Part shown: positions 25,988 to 36,439 of the stretch, in pieces | Position numbering within the stretch: the first letter of the stretch is position 1 | Layout of the letters: every line of letters starts with the position of its first letter | NCBI RefSeq assembly: GCF_006538365.1 | Contig: NZ_BJKN01000003.1 | Span: 267,965-331,964 of the forward strand | DNA: 64,000 nt | Direction of reading: 5' to 3' | Origin: Moorella sp. E308F | GTDB lineage: Bacteria; Bacillota; DSM-521; Neomoorellales; Neomoorellaceae | Made by a program: the position numbers and the translations under genes | The notes under the pieces: generated by a model | What the model saw: only the letters and a program-made list of their open reading frames with translations | Database searches by the model: none | Told to the model about the DNA's origin: nothing

Positions 25988-27073
25988 ATGAAAATAGTAA
26001 CCATCGTTGGTGCCCGGCCACAATTTATTAAAGCTGCCGTAGTTTCGCGGGTATTACGGTCAGTATCAAAAGCACGTGAAATCCTGGTTCACACAGGCCA
26101 GCACTACGACGAGAAGATGTCAGACATATTTTTTAAAGAATTAGAAATCCAAAGGCCAGATTATCACTTGGGCGTCGGGTCTGGTTTCCACGGCGCGCAG
26201 ACGGGCCGAATGCTGGAGGCCGTGGAGCAAGTGCTGCTTGAGGAAAAACCCGATTGGGTACTGGTCTATGGCGATACCAATTCTACTCTGGCCGGAGCCT
26301 TGGCTGCGGTGAAGCTCCATATTTCGGTTGCCCACGTGGAGGCTGGCCTGCGCTCCTTCAACCGCCGGATGCCCGAAGAGATCAACCGGGTGCTTACCGA
26401 CCATGCTGCGGACATGCTGTTCGCTCCTACCCGGGCGGCGGTGGAGAACCTGCGCCGGGAGAGTATTTCCGAGGAACGGATCCACCTGGTGGGCGATGTG
26501 ATGTACGACGCCGCGCTCTACTACGGTGAAAAGGCGCGCCGGGAAAGCCGTGTGCTAGAAAGGTTGGGGTTGAAGCCGGAGAGCTATATTCTGGTCACCA
26601 TCCACCGGGCCGAAAATACCGACACCCCCTCAAGGCTTCAGGCCATCGTGGAAGGCCTTTGCGAGGTGGGGAAGAGTATTCCGGTAGTTTTCCCCGTACA
26701 CCCCCGTACCCGCAAGGCCCTGGAGCGCCACAGGCTCTTTGATGAGGCCGTGGCCAGCTTGCGCCTGATCGAGCCGGTGGGATACCTGGATATGGTGATG
26801 CTGGAGCAGAACGCCCGCCTCATCGCCACCGATTCCGGCGGGGTGCAGAAGGAGGCGTTTTTCTACCGGGTCCCCTGCGTGACCCTGCGGGGTGAAACAG
26901 AATGGGTGGAGATAGTGGAGCTGGGGTGGAATAGATTGGTTTATCCCCATTCTGCTAATGCGGTCGCAAATGGGATAACGGAGGGCCTTGCCTCCACCGG
27001 GGGAATGGAGGGAGAGCCTTACGGGAACGGCCGGAGCGGGGAATTAATCGTACAAAGACTGCTCGCCGTATGA
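25988..27073 (+). CDS. wecB: Non-hydrolysing UDP-HexNAc 2-epimerase (WecB/WbpI type)
   Basis: 361 residues. Hallmarks are VGARPQFIKAA, HTGQHYDEKMSD, VYGDTNSTLAGAL, VAHVEAGLRS and ATDSGGVQKEA. The enzyme inverts C2 of a UDP-N-acetylated sugar. Standard annotation is WecB (UDP-GlcNAc to UDP-ManNAc), but the 'GARPQFIKAA-VSR' start and the presence of WbpA/B/D/E genes make WbpI (2-epimerase of UDP-diacetamido-glucuronate) plausible. CTGGAGG precedes the ATG. Confidence 0.9.
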   Translation: MKIVTIVGARPQFIKAAVVSRVLRSVSKAREILVHTGQHYDEKMSDIFFKELEIQRPDYHLGVGSGFHGAQTGRMLEAVEQVLLEEKPDWVLVYGDTNSTLAGALAAVKLHISVAHVEAGLRSFNRRMPEEINRVLTDHAADMLFAPTRAAVENLRRESISEERIHLVGDVMYDAALYYGEKARRESRVLERLGLKPESYILVTIHRAENTDTPSRLQAIVEGLCEVGKSIPVVFPVHPRTRKALERHRLFDEAVASLRLIEPVGYLDMVMLEQNARLIATDSGGVQKEAFFYRVPCVTLRGETEWVEIVELGWNRLVYPHSANAVANGITEGLASTGGMEGEPYGNGRSGELIVQRLLAV

Positions 27074-27111
27074 GATAACTAAACAGAATTGAGCGAGGTT
27101 CTTGTAAGCCT

Positions 27112-28368
27112 ATGAAATATGAAACACGTACAGTGTGGATCCTTAATCACTACGCCATCAGCCCGGACATGGCCGGCGGCACCAGGCATTACGACCTGGC
27201 GCGGGAACTGGTCAGGCGTGGATATGAAGTCATCATCTTTGCTTCTGGCTTTGATCATGTTACTCATAAATATGTAAAAATCAAAAAGGGTGAGGGTTTA
27301 CGGGTCGAAGACCATAACGGCGTGAAGTTTGTGTGGCTGGAGACGAGCCCTTACCAGGGCAATGACTGGCGTAGGGTTTTGAATATGCTTTCTTACGGCT
27401 TCAGCCTTTTGCGGTATAATAAAAACTTTAAGAAGCCGGAAGTGATTATCGGCTCATCCATGCACCCCATCGCTCCTTTGGCAGGGTGGTGGCTGGCGAA
27501 AAGGTACCGGGCGCGGTTTATTTTCGAGGTTCGGGACCTGTGGCCGCAGACGGCGGTCGATATGGGCGCCATGAAAAGAAACGGCGTGATGGCCCGGCTC
27601 CTTTACGCGTGGGAAAAGTTTATGTACCAGAAGGCGGAAAAAATAATCGTCCTGTTACCGAATGCGGGTGAATACATAACCGGGAGAGGCATCAGGCCGG
27701 AAAAGATAGTCTGGATACCCAACGGCGTCGATCTAAAAAGGTTTGACAATGTCAAACCCATTGATCCGTCGTCACCGGCGGCAAAGGCTTTTGCTGAACA
27801 AAAGGATATGTTCAAAGTTGTTTACGCCGGCGCCCACGGCCCTGCCAATGGGCTCGATACCTTGGTCGAGGCGGCGGCCTTGATGGCTGGTATTGATCCT
27901 GGCGTCCACTTTTTTTTAATCGGCGATGGGCCGGAAAAAGGGCGGCTGGTCCAGCTGGCGCAGGAAAGGTCCGCCGCCAATATTACTTTTTTGGCGCCTG
28001 TGCCCAAAGATGAGGTAGGGGCTGTATTAAGGGAGGCGGATTTATTATTACACTGCTTGAAAACTATGGAGGTATTAAAATACGGCGTAAGCCCGAATAA
28101 GCTTTATGACTATTTAGCAAGCGGTAAGCCGGTCATTATGGTTAGCAATGCAAGCAATCAAATAATTAGGGAAGCCGGCGCCGGTCTTGTTGTGGAGCCG
28201 GATAACGCTGAAGCGTTAGTCTGGGGCATTCTCCAGATTAAAGAAATGCCTCCCGAAGAAAGGAAGCTCCTGGGTATTAACGGACGCTCATATGTGGAGC
28301 GGCATCACAGCATGGAAGTTCTGGGAGAAAAACTGGCGCGGGTAATAGAAGAAGTGATTCGGAAATAA
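27112..28368 (+). CDS. GT4 glycosyltransferase (WbuB-like)
   Basis: 418 residues. The start VWILNHYAISPDMAGGTRHY is characteristic of WbuB-type fucosaminyl/HexNAc transferases, followed by HYDLARELVRRGYEVIIFAS, EVRDLWPQ and the C-terminal nucleotide-binding region with SPNKLYDYLASGKPVI. It is the last gene of the first half of the sugar cluster. The defence-type block starts 26 bp later. Confidence 0.9.
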   Translation: MKYETRTVWILNHYAISPDMAGGTRHYDLARELVRRGYEVIIFASGFDHVTHKYVKIKKGEGLRVEDHNGVKFVWLETSPYQGNDWRRVLNMLSYGFSLLRYNKNFKKPEVIIGSSMHPIAPLAGWWLAKRYRARFIFEVRDLWPQTAVDMGAMKRNGVMARLLYAWEKFMYQKAEKIIVLLPNAGEYITGRGIRPEKIVWIPNGVDLKRFDNVKPIDPSSPAAKAFAEQKDMFKVVYAGAHGPANGLDTLVEAAALMAGIDPGVHFFLIGDGPEKGRLVQLAQERSAANITFLAPVPKDEVGAVLREADLLLHCLKTMEVLKYGVSPNKLYDYLASGKPVIMVSNASNQIIREAGAGLVVEPDNAEALVWGILQIKEMPPEERKLLGINGRSYVERHHSMEVLGEKLARVIEEVIRK

Positions 28369-28394
28369 CTTTTCTGAGAAGGAGGTTAAGTGAT

Positions 28395-29744
28395 ATGAAC
28401 CAATCAATTAAGGCTTTACGTGGTGAAGAATTATTAGCTGCGATGGATGAAAAGTTGGCGGATTATGCTGTAAAAAATAAAGATTATACACCTTCAAGTA
28501 GAATAATGGAAGAAGAATTAATTAAAGATGATACAAGAACGCCATTTCAACATGATAGAGATAGAATAATTCATTCTCGTGCATTTCGCCGCTTAAAAGG
28601 CAAAACACAGGTATTTCAAGCCAATCTTGGAGATCATTATAGGACAAGGCTTAGCCATACATTAGAGGTTGCTCAAATGTCCCGTTCAATAGCTCGTGTT
28701 TTCAGATTAAATGAAGATTTAACAGAAGCTATAGCCCTAGGACACGATTTAGGGCATCCGCCTTTTGGTCATGCTGCGGAACGTAAACTTAATCATATTT
28801 TGCGAGGAAAAGATAAAAAAGAAATATGCCCCTATGATATTGGCGGCTTTCGCCATAATGTAAATAGCTTAAAGGTAGTTGACTTTTTTGAACGTTATCA
28901 TGGTAATTTTCCCGGTTTAAACCTTACAAATTGGACCAGAGAAGGCATATTAAAACATACCTCTCTTATTGATAAGGATTATAAGGAACGAGTATTTGAT
29001 ACAACTTTAGATATTTCGACATTACATCCTGAAGTGGACACACCTTGTTTCCTTGAAGGTCAAGTTGTTGCATTGTGTGATGAAATAGCTCAGGTTACTC
29101 ATGATTTAGAAGATGCTTTTCGAGCAAAAATGATGTCAGTAAATTCTTCTAAATTGCTTGATATAGATATATACCGTCAAGCTTACGAGATTGCTCAAAC
29201 TGAAAAATTAAAAAATGATATTGACGAATATAACTTAAGGGTTCGATTAATACGCAATCTTATCCGCTTACTAATAAATGATGCGGTTAGTGCAACGGAG
29301 GAGAATATAAAAATCTTTAATCCTGGTCGTCCAGTCAATGAACCAATTCGGGCTAGATTAGTAGTACTTAAACAAACTGCTAGTCAAGTAGAAAAGTTAA
29401 AAAAAGTACTTGATGAAACAATGTATGATTCATATGAGGTTGCTCGTATGGATATTAAAGGTGATCTTTGTGTTGAGAAACTTTTTGAAGCTTACTATAA
29501 GGAACCCGCCCGTATGCCAGACTATGTTTTTCGAAAATATAATGATGCCCTTGAAGTATTCTCCAAGAAAATACAGGAAAAGCCCAAAGTTACATTATGT
29601 CGTGAGAATTTACATAAAAAAATAGAAGATATCAAAAAGGAAAAACATCTCAATGAGATATTCCTTCATACAATAGCAGAGCATATAGCAGGAATGACAG
29701 ATCAATTTGCTTTTAACGAGTACCGTCAATTGTTTCTACCTTAA
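28395..29744 (+). CDS. dgt: Deoxyguanosinetriphosphate triphosphohydrolase
   Basis: 449 residues, complete. HD-superfamily metal ligands: His88 in TRLSHTLEVAQ, HD pair at 117-118 in LGHDLGHPPFGHAAE, and the substrate-binding HSRAFRRLKGKTQVF. Dgt-type enzymes release triphosphate from dNTPs, and in bacteria some starve phages of nucleotides. The gene is much AT-richer than the transferase before it and the DUF262 gene after it, so it arrived separately. GGAGG lies ahead of the ATG. A housekeeping role remains possible. Confidence 0.93.
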   Translation: MNQSIKALRGEELLAAMDEKLADYAVKNKDYTPSSRIMEEELIKDDTRTPFQHDRDRIIHSRAFRRLKGKTQVFQANLGDHYRTRLSHTLEVAQMSRSIARVFRLNEDLTEAIALGHDLGHPPFGHAAERKLNHILRGKDKKEICPYDIGGFRHNVNSLKVVDFFERYHGNFPGLNLTNWTREGILKHTSLIDKDYKERVFDTTLDISTLHPEVDTPCFLEGQVVALCDEIAQVTHDLEDAFRAKMMSVNSSKLLDIDIYRQAYEIAQTEKLKNDIDEYNLRVRLIRNLIRLLINDAVSATEENIKIFNPGRPVNEPIRARLVVLKQTASQVEKLKKVLDETMYDSYEVARMDIKGDLCVEKLFEAYYKEPARMPDYVFRKYNDALEVFSKKIQEKPKVTLCRENLHKKIEDIKKEKHLNEIFLHTIAEHIAGMTDQFAFNEYRQLFLP

Positions 29745-29845
29745 GCAAAATACTTTTTCAACCCTTTAAACCTTGAAGAGGGTACCGAGTTGTGTAATTT
29801 TTTTGCAGTAGTGAGTGATGATTTTGGGAGAGGGGATGACACCCT

Positions 29846-31792
29846 TTGAAAATCGCTACCATTCTTGACCAGATCGATCTGGGAAGCATGGCCCTGCCTG
29901 AGTTTCAGCGGGGGTACGTGTGGAACCGCGATCAGGTGCGCGGGCTGATGCAGTCCCTTTACCGCCGCTATCCCATCGGCAGCCTCCTGGTGTGGGTCAC
30001 CCGGTCGGAGGGGGCAGCCTCCAGGGGCGACCAGGCTCCGGCCCCGGGAGTGGTTAAACTGCTCCTCGACGGCCAGCAGCGGATAACCACCCTCTACGGC
30101 ATCATCAGGGGCAGGCCGCCCCGCTTTTTCGACGGCAACGCCCAGGCCTTCACCGGCCTCTACTTCCACCTTGAGGACGAGACCTTCGAGTTCTACATGC
30201 CCTCCAAGATGAAAGGCAATCCCCTCTGGATCAATGTAACCGAGCTGATGCAGAACGGAGTGGGCGAGTTTATCAGCCAACTTTACGCGCATCCGGAACT
30301 GGCGCCCAGGATGAAGACATACATCCAACGCCTCACAGATATTGATGGTATCAAAAACATCGACCTACACGTGGAAGAGGTGACCGGCGAGGATAAAACC
30401 ATTGACGTGGTGGTGGACATCTTTAACCGGGTCAACAGCGGCGGCACCAAGCTCTCCCAGGGCGACCTGGCCCTGGCCAAGATATGCGCCGCATGGCCGG
30501 AAGCCAGGCAGGCCATGAAGGAGGTGCTTGCCGGCTGGGAAAAGGCCGGTTTCCATTTTAACCTCGACTGGCTACTGCGCAATATTACCACCATCCTCAC
30601 TGGGGAGGCATCTTTCTCGTCCTTAAAAGATGTAGATACACAAAGGTTCCAGAATGGCCTTACCATGGCGCGGGATACTTGCAATTACCTGTTGAATATG
30701 ATTTCCGGCCGCTTAGGTCTCGACCATGACCGGGTCCTGGGCGGGCGCTATGCCTTTCCGGTGATGACCCGCTACCTCGTCCTGCGGAGCGGGAAGCTGA
30801 AGGATGCCAGGGAACGCGATCGCCTTTTATACTGGTACGTCCACAGTTTCCTCTGGGGCCGCTTCGCCGGCTCTACGGAAACTGTTTTGAACCAGGACTT
30901 GAAGGTGCTGGAGCCGGTGGACGGTGCCCTGGACCGGTTGATCGAGCAGCTCCGGCTCTCCCGGGGAAGCCTCACTATCCGGCCGGAAGACTTTGCCGGG
31001 TGGAGCCTGGGTGCCAGGTTTTACCCCATGCTTTATCTTTTGACCAGGGTGTGCGGCGCCCGGGACTGGGGCAGCGGCGTGCCCCTTTCGGCTAATCTCC
31101 TGGGCAAGCTTAACGCCCTGCAGGTGCACCACATCTTTCCCAAAGCCCTTCTCTATGAACACGGCTACCAGAAGGCGGAGGTCAACGCCATTGCCAACCT
31201 TTGCTTCCTCACCCAGGGTGCCAACCTGGCCATCAGCGACAGCAGGCCCGAGGTTTATTTAGAGGAAGTAGAAAGAAGGTTCCCCGGGGCGCTGGCCTCC
31301 CAGTGGGTGCCCCTGGACCGGGAACTCTGGCGGCCGGAAAACTACAGGGAGTTTCTTGCTGAGCGGCGGCGCCTCCTGGCAGCGGCGGCCAACCGGTTCC
31401 TGGATGAACTGTTGAATGGTTCGGCTGCAGCCTCGGTGGCGGTCAATTACTCAACGGTCCTCAACCCGACGACTGCACCCGTTCCGGTGGAAGACGATGA
31501 AATTCGAGCCTTGATTGAATGGGTGAAATTAAACGGCCTGCCCAAGCCTGAGCTGGATTTTGAAGTATGCAGTCCCACCGGAGAGGTTCTGACCGTGGTG
31601 GACCTGGCCTGGCCCGCCGGGGTTCAGGAGGGCTACAGCCAGCCGGTAGCCCTGGTCTTACAGGAGGATAAGGACCAGAATAAAATTCTCAATCAGGCAG
31701 GCTATCGCTACTTTACAAGCGTAAAGGACCTGCGGGCTTATTTGGAAACGCTGGTGGGTATCAGCACTGATCATGAAACTTCGGTGGTTTAG
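29846..31792 (+). CDS. DUF262/HNH protein, GmrSD-like restriction factor
   Basis: 648 residues from a TTG behind GAGAGGGG. N-terminal DUF262 (GmrS-like NTPase): LPEFQRGYVWNRDQVRGLM and the DGQQR box (LLDGQQRITTLYG, about 73-85). Middle DUF1524-type HNH: VHHIFPKALL (about 428-437) and NLCFLTQGANLAISD. The 80-residue C-terminal addition (PKPELDFEVCSPTGEVL ... DKDQNKILNQAGYRYF) looks like a small nuclease-fold-like or specificity domain. GmrSD enzymes cut glucosylated or hydroxymethylated phage DNA. Defence role inferred from family and neighbours. Confidence 0.85.
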   Translation: MKIATILDQIDLGSMALPEFQRGYVWNRDQVRGLMQSLYRRYPIGSLLVWVTRSEGAASRGDQAPAPGVVKLLLDGQQRITTLYGIIRGRPPRFFDGNAQAFTGLYFHLEDETFEFYMPSKMKGNPLWINVTELMQNGVGEFISQLYAHPELAPRMKTYIQRLTDIDGIKNIDLHVEEVTGEDKTIDVVVDIFNRVNSGGTKLSQGDLALAKICAAWPEARQAMKEVLAGWEKAGFHFNLDWLLRNITTILTGEASFSSLKDVDTQRFQNGLTMARDTCNYLLNMISGRLGLDHDRVLGGRYAFPVMTRYLVLRSGKLKDARERDRLLYWYVHSFLWGRFAGSTETVLNQDLKVLEPVDGALDRLIEQLRLSRGSLTIRPEDFAGWSLGARFYPMLYLLTRVCGARDWGSGVPLSANLLGKLNALQVHHIFPKALLYEHGYQKAEVNAIANLCFLTQGANLAISDSRPEVYLEEVERRFPGALASQWVPLDRELWRPENYREFLAERRRLLAAAANRFLDELLNGSAAASVAVNYSTVLNPTTAPVPVEDDEIRALIEWVKLNGLPKPELDFEVCSPTGEVLTVVDLAWPAGVQEGYSQPVALVLQEDKDQNKILNQAGYRYFTSVKDLRAYLETLVGISTDHETSVV

Positions 31793-31924
31793 CCTGGTAA
31801 GATATATTTAGCGGGTCCCTGGAGAATTATTCGCATTAGTCGGAAGATAGATAGGCAGAAAGCATAAAAGAAACTTCACCAGGCTCTATTTTCACCTGGA
31901 GGATGAAATTTTTGGGGGTCGGTA

Positions 31925-34900
31925 ATGGTGCAGCAAGTCCCAAAAAACCGTCAGCTTCTTGCTTTTCTAAAAAACTTTGCGACCCTTCGGCGGAAGCGCG
32001 TTACAGTTTATGGGAGCGGGGATAGGGTTCTGTGGCTGGCCGATCTTCCCCACAATTTACCTTCCCGTTGGAAGGATGCATATAGGTCAGTTTTTAGCGC
32101 GGATAATCCGGATGAGATACCCGACTTGTGGCTAGAGATCCGTAAGAAGCGCAGGCCAAACCCACCGCCTGTCCCGGAAGAAATTAAATGCTGGCTTCCG
32201 GAAAAGTTTCTAGATAAACCGGAAGAATATGTCGGGAGGAACACAGAAGATTTACTTGGCTTGCTGCGCGAGAAGATCACCGTGCTTACCCCTAAAAAGA
32301 GCCTGGAGCCTTATGCACCACCCGACCAGCCTTTAATAGTGCCTCAAGATGTTCTGGAGGAGCGACTTTTGAAAGATCATCCGGAAGTGGAAGAGGCATG
32401 GCTCGAATATTTGGTAAATCATTGGGAATCCTGGGCACAAGAAGTGCACATTTGGCAGGAAGTGCAGCGAGTTTATGAAGACGTGGATTTTATGCGCCGG
32501 CGCCTCGAGGAAGCCGAGGAGCGCTACGAACTGGTGCTCGCGGTAGGGCTTTTGCAGTGGCGCGATCCCTTTGACGTCACCATTAAGCGCCACCTCCTTA
32601 CGGCTCCGGCAGAGATTTCGCAGGACGCTGCCCGCGGCATACTCACAGTAACTCCTGCCGCTTCTTTTGACGGGTTCCGGATTGAGTTAGATATGCTGGA
32701 ACTCCAGCACCAACCGGATCTGGGCCCTGTAAAAAAAGAACTGGAAGACCTACTTGAGGAACTGGATGTCAGGGTCTGGGACAAGGCCAAGGTAGGAAAA
32801 ATCTTGCACGTCATTGCCAACCGGGCAAGCTCGGATGCTTGGGTGGATGAGGAAGGGTGGAAACCCCTTGAGCGGGTAGATAAGACATTCCGCATTGTTC
32901 TTGCACCAGCCCTGGTCTTGCGCGAACGGCGCCCCACGGCATACGATGAGCTAATCAACCGCTTCCTGGAGGCATCAGAAAACGAACAGCTTTTTTCTCC
33001 GACGGGGCCCTGGAAGCAGTTTGTTGCCGAAGGCGAAGCTTCAAGCGGTTTGGACGAAGTGGTGCCTGCAGACGATACCGTATCCGGCAGCGGCGGCGAT
33101 CGCCTCTATTTTCCTCTTCATACCAACGAGGAACAAATGAAGATAGCCGAACGCCTCAGGGTACGGCCATATGTTCTCGTCAAAGGCCCTCCTGGAACGG
33201 GGAAGAGCCACACCATAGCTAATCTCATTTGCCATCTTTTAGCTTCGGGAGAGCGGGTTTTGGTGACGGCCCACGCACCAAAGGCTTTGGCTGTGTTGCG
33301 TGAACTCCTGCCGGGCGATATTCCGAACCTCTGCGTCATGGCCTTCGGGTCTACGCGCGATGATCAAAAGCTCTTAGAAGACAGCATTCGCAGGATTCTT
33401 GCGCGGAAGAATGAGTGGAACCCTCAGTGGGCGCAGCAGGAAATAAAAAGACTCGATGAGGAATTGTCAAGACTGGAGGAAGAGCAGGCAATAATCGATG
33501 GCCAACTGAGGCAATATCGTGAGGCGGAGACGCACTGCCACACGTTATTTGGCGGCTACCAGGGTACGGTAGCACAGATTGCAAGGCAGCTGGAGCGCGA
33601 TCAAGATACCTATGGTTGGTTTCCGGATGTTGTTAGTCCTGATAGCCGGTGTTCGTTGCAGGCCTCTGAGTTGGTATTCTTGGCCGGGGTTCATGGCTCG
33701 CTTACAGAGGAACGCTTAAATGAGCTTCATTTGGAGGTTGGTGACTTTCCGCTTCCCGATCCTGAAGCATTCCGGCAGGCCCTAGAAGCCCTATCTGCTG
33801 CCGAACAGAGATCGCAAGCCCTTTGTAAGGCAGTAGAGCTGGAAGAGCTTGGCCGGTTACAGCATTTTCCGGATGCCGCCTTGGAGAACTGTAAGGCGTT
33901 TTTAAACACTCTCGAAGGGGAAATTATACGAGCCGCTCGTGTGTTCGGTAAACTCTCAGGGGAAATACTGAAAGACTTGCTTTCAGGTCAGGAAGTACGA
34001 TGGCTGAGGCTTATCCAGAACCTTGAACCGTTACTTGCTCAAATCAAGGCAGCTTGCGAGAAGTTGGGAACTGCCCGGGTAGAGCTGCCAAGAGAGGTGG
34101 AACGGTCAAAGCTTTTGGGGGATGCCCGGCGGCGCCTTGAGCATTTCAGAAGGGGTGGCCGGCGGGGCTTTAGTTTTTTTGCTCCTCAAGTCGTGCGCGA
34201 GACACGCTATGTGGAGGAGAGCTGCTGGGTGAATGGGGAGGTGCCGCGGGAGCCCAGCTTGCTTGAAATTCTAGTAACGTTTCTTGAATTAGAGGCGCTC
34301 ATCCAACAGTTTTCCGCCACCTGCCCTGAACTGGCTAATTTAATAAACCAGCCCGACCTCCGGGGAGCGGCTCAAATCGCTGAAGAATTGGTTCGTGAAC
34401 TGGCCTGCCTGCTCAGGTTGTTTGAAGAACAAGAGCAGCATCCCCTGACGATTATCCCCATTCATGAAAGGGTCTTGCTTGTCGAAACCGGTGAGCTCCG
34501 GAAGTGGCTTGCGCTCCTTGAAGCGGAAATGGCCCGGCGGGCAGCGGAGCGGGCTAAAGAGGCACCCGCAACCTGGCTGGGGAATATTCGTAGCTTATCG
34601 GAAGGTAATTTGCATCCCTGCATGCACGAGCTGGCCGGGGCAATTGCAGAACGTGATGTAATTAAGTGGAAGGCTGCCTGGGAGGCAAGGGAACGTTTTA
34701 AGGAAGAAAAAGAGCGCTTTAACCGCTATCAGAAACTGGTCAACCGGCTGGAACAGGAATGTCCCGGCTTGAAGAGCCTGTTGCATTCTAATTGCGGGAA
34801 TCCTGAATGGCGGGAGCGAATTTTGCGGCTTGATCAGGCCTGGGCCTGGGCCGCCGCCCGCGCCTGGCTCCGTCAGGTAATCAATAAAGACAATTATAAT

Positions 34901-36439
34901 GTGCTGACGGAGCAGAGAAAGCGAATTAATAAAAAAATCGAAGCAACAATTTTGCGCCTCGTGGAGCTCAGGGCCTGGAAATCCTTCTTTGACCGGTTGG
35001 ACGATAGGACGCAGCAGAGCCTCATTGCCTGGCAAAAAGCTATGGCCCGTGTAGGAAAGGGGACGGGGAAGTATGCCTTCAAGCATCGTCGCGCGGCCCG
35101 CAGTTATTTGCTGGATTGTATCCAGAAGATTCCGGCGTGGATTATGCCTACCCATAAACTTTGGGATACAGTAACTGCTGAGGCCGGCATGTTCGATACA
35201 ATCATTATCGACGAGGCTTCCCAGGCCGGAATTGAGTCGCTTATCCTACTCTTGCTTGGGAAGCGCATAGTGGTCGTTGGCGACGACAAGCAGAACAGCC
35301 CGGAAGCGGTCGGTGTTCTGGAGGAAGATATTGCCCGCCTGGCGCGGGAGCACTTACGAGATTTCCGCTTCCGGGAAGAATTCAGACCAGATACTAGTCT
35401 CTATGACCATGCTGAGCGGGCCTTTGGAAATGTAATTTCTCTCCGGGAGCATTTTCGCTGCGTACCGGAGATCATTCGCTTCAGTAACGACCTGTGTTAT
35501 ACTGATGCACCATTGATTCCTTTGCGTCAACCCCCGCCCGATCGGCTTCCTCCGTTGCAAGTTACCTTTGTGCCTGAGGGATTTTGCGAAGGAGAAGGGC
35601 AGCGACTTATTAATCGAGCCGAAGCAGACGAAATCGTGCGGACGATACAAAAGTGTCTTGAAGATAAGGCCTATAAGGGCAAAACTATGGGGGTTATTGT
35701 TCTTCAAGGTAACGCTCAAGCAGAGCTGATCGAGAGAAAACTTGCCGAAGTACTTGAGCCTAAGGAACGTGAGGAACGAAAACTCCGGTGCGGCGTACCG
35801 GCTACCTTCCAGGGCGATCAAAGGGATGTAATTTTTCTTTCGTTAGTGGTGGCGCCCAACCATTCGTACAGAGCACTGACCGGTCTTCCGGACCAGCGGC
35901 GCTTTAACGTTGCCATGAGCCGGGCCAAGGATCAGGTATGGTTGTTCCATAGCGTGCGACAGCATGAACTCAGCCGTGAGGATTTACGTTGGCGCCTCCT
36001 GCATTTCTTCTATAGTCCCGGCCAGGGGGCGCTTGAGGAACTCTATGAAGAGCGGGAACGCTTGGAACGCGAAGGGAGCCGGAGACCACGGCAGATCGGC
36101 ACCCAGCCGGACCCCTATGAGAGCTGGTTCGAGGTAGACGTCGCTTTGGAGCTTCTACGCCGGGGTTACAGGGTACGACCGCAGTATGAGGTCTCAGGCT
36201 ATCGCATCGATTTGGTGATCGAAGGATTGGAGAATCGACTGGCCGTAGAATGCGATGGCGATGCATGGCATGGTCCGGAACAATATGAACGCGATATGGC
36301 CCGACAGCGGCAACTCGAACGGGCAGGCTGGACCTTTGTGCGCATTCGCGAGTCGGAGTTTTACGCGAATCGAAGGGATGCTTTACAATTAATTGAGGAA
36401 GGGTGTAAGTGGCTAAAGATTCATCCCATGGAACTGTAA
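31925..36439 (+). CDS. SF1 helicase with C-terminal Vsr-like/DUF559 nuclease
   Basis: 1504 residues. Walker A GPPGTGKSHTIANL (about 421-434), coiled-coil insertions (about 500-1040), Walker B DTIIIDEASQAG (near 1095), motif III VVVGDDKQNSPEAVG, and C-terminal motifs VPATFQGDQRDVIFLS and RRFNVAMSRAKDQVWLF of UPF1-like helicases. The last 100 residues (WFEVDVALELLRRGY, YRIDLVIEG, LAVECDGDAWHG) carry the D-x-ECDGxxWH pattern of Vsr-type single-chain nucleases. Such helicase-nuclease fusions are frequent in bacterial defence islands. No partner gene is required by the sequence. The start follows GGGGGTCGGTA. Confidence 0.9.
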   Translation: MVQQVPKNRQLLAFLKNFATLRRKRVTVYGSGDRVLWLADLPHNLPSRWKDAYRSVFSADNPDEIPDLWLEIRKKRRPNPPPVPEEIKCWLPEKFLDKPEEYVGRNTEDLLGLLREKITVLTPKKSLEPYAPPDQPLIVPQDVLEERLLKDHPEVEEAWLEYLVNHWESWAQEVHIWQEVQRVYEDVDFMRRRLEEAEERYELVLAVGLLQWRDPFDVTIKRHLLTAPAEISQDAARGILTVTPAASFDGFRIELDMLELQHQPDLGPVKKELEDLLEELDVRVWDKAKVGKILHVIANRASSDAWVDEEGWKPLERVDKTFRIVLAPALVLRERRPTAYDELINRFLEASENEQLFSPTGPWKQFVAEGEASSGLDEVVPADDTVSGSGGDRLYFPLHTNEEQMKIAERLRVRPYVLVKGPPGTGKSHTIANLICHLLASGERVLVTAHAPKALAVLRELLPGDIPNLCVMAFGSTRDDQKLLEDSIRRILARKNEWNPQWAQQEIKRLDEELSRLEEEQAIIDGQLRQYREAETHCHTLFGGYQGTVAQIARQLERDQDTYGWFPDVVSPDSRCSLQASELVFLAGVHGSLTEERLNELHLEVGDFPLPDPEAFRQALEALSAAEQRSQALCKAVELEELGRLQHFPDAALENCKAFLNTLEGEIIRAARVFGKLSGEILKDLLSGQEVRWLRLIQNLEPLLAQIKAACEKLGTARVELPREVERSKLLGDARRRLEHFRRGGRRGFSFFAPQVVRETRYVEESCWVNGEVPREPSLLEILVTFLELEALIQQFSATCPELANLINQPDLRGAAQIAEELVRELACLLRLFEEQEQHPLTIIPIHERVLLVETGELRKWLALLEAEMARRAAERAKEAPATWLGNIRSLSEGNLHPCMHELAGAIAERDVIKWKAAWEARERFKEEKERFNRYQKLVNRLEQECPGLKSLLHSNCGNPEWRERILRLDQAWAWAAARAWLRQVINKDNYNVLTEQRKRINKKIEATILRLVELRAWKSFFDRLDDRTQQSLIAWQKAMARVGKGTGKYAFKHRRAARSYLLDCIQKIPAWIMPTHKLWDTVTAEAGMFDTIIIDEASQAGIESLILLLLGKRIVVVGDDKQNSPEAVGVLEEDIARLAREHLRDFRFREEFRPDTSLYDHAERAFGNVISLREHFRCVPEIIRFSNDLCYTDAPLIPLRQPPPDRLPPLQVTFVPEGFCEGEGQRLINRAEADEIVRTIQKCLEDKAYKGKTMGVIVLQGNAQAELIERKLAEVLEPKEREERKLRCGVPATFQGDQRDVIFLSLVVAPNHSYRALTGLPDQRRFNVAMSRAKDQVWLFHSVRQHELSREDLRWRLLHFFYSPGQGALEELYEERERLEREGSRRPRQIGTQPDPYESWFEVDVALELLRRGYRVRPQYEVSGYRIDLVIEGLENRLAVECDGDAWHGPEQYERDMARQRQLERAGWTFVRIRESEFYANRRDALQLIEEGCKWLKIHPMEL

